From: Chara braunii
Taxonomy: Eukaryota; Streptophyta; Charophyceae; Charales; Characeae
Assembly (NCBI GenBank): GCA_003427395.1
Contig: BFEA01000444.1
Location: forward strand, 1,241,244-1,271,925
Reading direction: 5' to 3'
DNA: 30,682 nt
In this document: one piece after another, positions 28,756-30,682 of the stretch
How positions within the stretch are numbered: the stretch's first letter is position 1
How the letters are laid out: the number at the start of each line of letters is the position of its first letter
The notes under the pieces: model-generated
Database searches by the model: none
What the model saw: only the letters and a program-made list of their open reading frames with translations
Told to the model about the DNA's origin: nothing
Position numbers and translations under genes: made by a program

Positions 28756-29089
28756 GACATTTCGTTAAAATTGACATTTTTTACTATTTTCACGAAATTG
28801 GGCATCCACGAAAAAACTATGTTTTTAAGCGTGTTTTTGTGCCCACGACACTGGACCATTGATGGTCCGGCGTCCTGCGGACTCCGGACCATCTAATGTA
28901 TCTCAACGTAAACTACCGTCAAAATACATCTGAGGGTAAGAAAAAAATGAAAAAAAATCAAGGCAGATCAGATGGTCTGGCGTCAATGGTCTAATGTGGT
29001 CAACACAACAAAATTATAAAAAATACTGTGCTTTTTTTGAAAATCAATTTCGTCAAAATAGTAAAAAACGTCAATATTAACGAAATGCC
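28756..29089. mobile_element. MITE-like foldback element with 45-bp terminal inverted repeats
   Basis: The left arm 28756-28800 and the reverse complement of the right arm 29045-29089 match at 41 of 45 positions (start g[ag]catttcgtta, end gacgaaattg). The AT-rich arms enclose a ~240-bp core with its own small inverted repeat (tggtccgg/ccggacca, about 28862-28891). No coding capacity. I could not identify a target duplication, so its superfamily is open. Confidence 0.7.
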
Positions 29090-29208
29090 TGTTTAGGACC
29101 ATGCAACCCCGCGGATGGAACCCTCTAACTCCCCGCCTCTCCTCTGTTCTGCTCATCTACACCCTGCGCTGCCCGCACCTCGAGCTGACAAACCGCCGCC
29201 TCCCACGC

Positions 29209-29215
29209 TATAAAT
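29209..29215 (+). promoter_or_regulatory. TATA-like box
   Basis: cgcTATAAATtcg in otherwise GC-rich DNA, followed by a C/T-rich stretch and an ATG at 29258, a layout typical of a pol II core promoter. No long coding frame follows. Confidence 0.3.
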
Positions 29216-29257
29216 TCGTGCAACCCTCTCCTCTCCCTCTCTTTGATCTCGGCTGCA

Positions 29258-29365
29258 ATGCTGAGCGAGCTATGTGCGAAGTCCGCGGCGCCGAACAGGC
29301 TCGACGAGCCCAAGGACAGGCGGAGTGACGACGCGGGGTGGACCCGCGGGGTGGACCCGCGGTAG
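29258..29365 (+). CDS. Possible 35-codon small ORF
   Basis: First ATG about 45 bp downstream of the TATA-like box. It encodes a charged 35-residue peptide (begins MLSELCAKSAAPNRLDEP) and stops at TAG 29363-29365. The last part overlaps a short tandem repeat of cgcggggtggacc. No similarity is recognised, and it could be a chance frame or the first exon of something else. Confidence 0.15.
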   Translation: MLSELCAKSAAPNRLDEPKDRRSDDAGWTRGVDPR

Positions 29366-30300
29366 ACTCGGGGCGGAGCAGTCAGAGGGACTGAGCAGTG
29401 GTGGGGATTAGACACCGGCCACGGCAGGGCCTTGTGGCTATGGTGGTCGGTGGTCTTGGGAAGTTTTGAAGGTTGCGCCTGGGGGCGGCAGTTAATTGAG
29501 AATTTTTATTTACAAGAAGGACTCACTTTTTATCTCCATTGCTGCTTTGTCTATGCATGACGTGTGTGTGAGGCCCCGAGTGATGGGAGCTTGTTGTGCG
29601 CATGTGTGATGTCAAAGGTCGGTGGATGATTGGATGTCCTGTCAAGGGTTGTTGATTGCATGCATGTATGTGTGTATGTACTTATCCGGTCGGGGACACG
29701 GGAACTGAACTGGAGGACCGTCTGCTTAGGAGTATGAGTGTGTTAATCCCGTTGTTCCTGTAACGAATGTGAGGCTGAGGGTGAGCCGAGGGAGATGAGA
29801 GAGAGGGAGAGAGAGGGAGAGAGTGAGAGCACACACACACACTCACTCACTCGACACGACGGACTCGGACTGAGGGTCGGACGCAGACACAGTGGCAAGG
29901 CACAAAGTCGAAGTCTTGGATTCCGAATGCCCAAACGGCAAGTCACACTGAGTACGAGTACAGCAACAGAGAACTGGTACGAGACTGGTCCCCGTACCGT
30001 ACGGGGAGCCGGCATAAGTACCGGTGACACGTACGGTACCAGGGGCATTTCTGCAAAAGGCCCCGAGGGCAGAACTGAAAAATGCAGTATTTGAAAGTGG
30101 CGCCCGAATTGCAGCATGGCGCCAGTTGTCCGAAATCCTACAGTACCAAAGGAGGGGTTTGGAAAAAGGGTGCCAGGCCGAAAACGGGATGCAGCCGAAA
30201 CAGCAAAAGATAGACCAGGGATCGAGCCCTGGCGGAGTCCGTAACAGTTCCCCTCCCTTCCGCGGCCCTTCCTGCGCGCACGCACAGTCTCGGTGTAAAC
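29366..30300. other. Non-coding stretch with microsatellites and GTAC cluster
   Basis: No gene supported. It contains gagaggga and cactca short repeats (29790-29855), a TG/CATG-rich part (29660-29685), eight GTAC tetramers in 29952-30039, a perfect 17-base palindrome at 29990-30006 (ccccgtac-c-gtacgggg) and a six-base-arm hairpin at about 30216-30233. Frames of 100-180 codons on both strands here have no recognisable domains. Confidence 0.5.
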
Positions 30301-30346
30301 TCACTCTCTCTCCCTCTCTCTCGCCTTTCTGTTTGAACTGGTCGTC

Positions 30347-30544
30347 ATGGCTTTTGAACTTTTCGTCCCCGCACCGGTGACGTCAACCACCTGCGTCCGA
30401 GTGCGCGGTCGACGCCCCCGCGACGGGGAAGAGAGATTAGATTTCATCTTCTTCTTCCGGCGTAGTAATCTTGAGAGAGAAGGGTTACATCGAGTGTTGT
30501 ATGGAGACGGTGTTGGTACGAAGGACCGGGAGCGCAGGGTCTAG
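30347..30544 (+). CDS. Possible small ORF, 65 codons
   Basis: ATG in a reasonable context (gtcATGGct) after a C/T-rich stretch; encodes MAFELFVPAPVTS followed by an Arg-rich part, and stops at 30542-30544. Unrecognised. It may be an exon of a gene continuing to the right, or chance. Confidence 0.15.
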   Translation: MAFELFVPAPVTSTTCVRVRGRRPRDGEERLDFIFFFRRSNLEREGLHRVLYGDGVGTKDRERRV

Positions 30545-30564
30545 CCCGTGTTCATCGCCTACCT

Positions 30565-30672
30565 ATGTTACCGCGCGTTCATTGAATGCGCGTTTCGCGT
30601 TCAGACTTTAAACGCGGTGAACGCGCGTTCAGTGAACGGCGGTGAACGCGTTTGACGCGTTTGCGCAGGGGG
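30565..30672. repeat. Cluster of GCGTTCA/TGAACGC inverted motifs
   Basis: Several copies of gcgttca and tgaacgc in both orientations, including the perfect 13-base palindrome CGTTCA-G-TGAACG (30626-30638) and the near palindrome around gcgttcattgaatgcgc (30575-30591). It runs to the window edge. Confidence 0.5.
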
Positions 30673-30682
30673 TTGTGCGGGG

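Noticed and set aside
29743-30304. Minus-strand frames of 150-180 codons at 29743-30304
   Set aside because: Rich in Ser, Leu, Arg and Cys from microsatellite and GC-rich DNA, two overlapping frames with no domain or plausible start context.
1-30682. CRISPR arrays, bacterial operons, or a complete host gene
   Set aside because: No regularly spaced identical repeats with unique spacers, no bacterial gene order, and no multi-exon host gene I can support.

Overview
This window looks like repeat-rich nuclear DNA of a green plant, possibly a streptophyte (charophyte) alga. The evidence is three Ty3/gypsy chromovirus-type LTR retrotransposons whose primer-binding sites match plant initiator tRNA-Met (TGGTATCGGAG), an L1-like LINE ORF1, tRNA-derived SINE-like copies, a MITE-like foldback, simple repeats, and no convincing intact host gene. 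The assignment to a charophyte is a weak inference; nothing here fixes the species.

Layout, left to right. 1-7141: plus-strand Ty3/gypsy element E1. Its 5' LTR lies off the left edge. Gag is broken and carries a ~277-bp insertion, pol is broken, and the 3' LTR is 6441-7141. 7142-8889: minus-strand LINE ORF1, cut by the E1 insertion, with its 5' region at 8890-9300. 9339-9895: two tRNA-derived SINE-like copies, both on the minus strand. 9896-11983: non-coding DNA with homopolymers, a (GGAT)n array and a perfectly phased 70-bp tandem duplication. 11984-20281: minus-strand element E2, same family as E1, with both LTRs, a primer-binding site, gag and pol, but many stops. 20282-28332: minus-strand element E3, a different gypsy family, abutting or nested in the outer end of E2's 5' LTR and missing part of its own 3' LTR. 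28756-29089: a MITE-like element with 45-bp terminal inverted repeats. 29100-30682: GC-rich DNA with a TATA-like box, a dense cluster of GTAC motifs and a cluster of GTTCA/TGAAC palindromes, possibly regulatory DNA of a gene further right.

Each gypsy element has the order gag (capsid, zinc knuckle), protease, reverse transcriptase, RNase H, integrase, chromodomain. In all three, pol lies in the -1 frame relative to gag. None can be autonomous. Where E1 and E2 can be compared, most in-frame stops sit at Gln or Trp codons, as expected from C-to-T decay of silenced repeats.

The most interesting signal is on the strand opposite to pol in all five LTR copies. A short ATG-started ORF runs in phase 0 into a strong splice donor (CAG|GTAAGT or CAG|GTATG). 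It is followed by a pyrimidine-rich stretch, in the E1/E2 family an (A)CTAAC branch-point-like motif, and a CAG acceptor before a conserved TATGGCT block. This looks like an LTR-borne antisense mini-gene with an intron. A second unusual feature is that E1/E2 Gag starts with a conserved hydrophobic segment followed by a long charged coiled coil.
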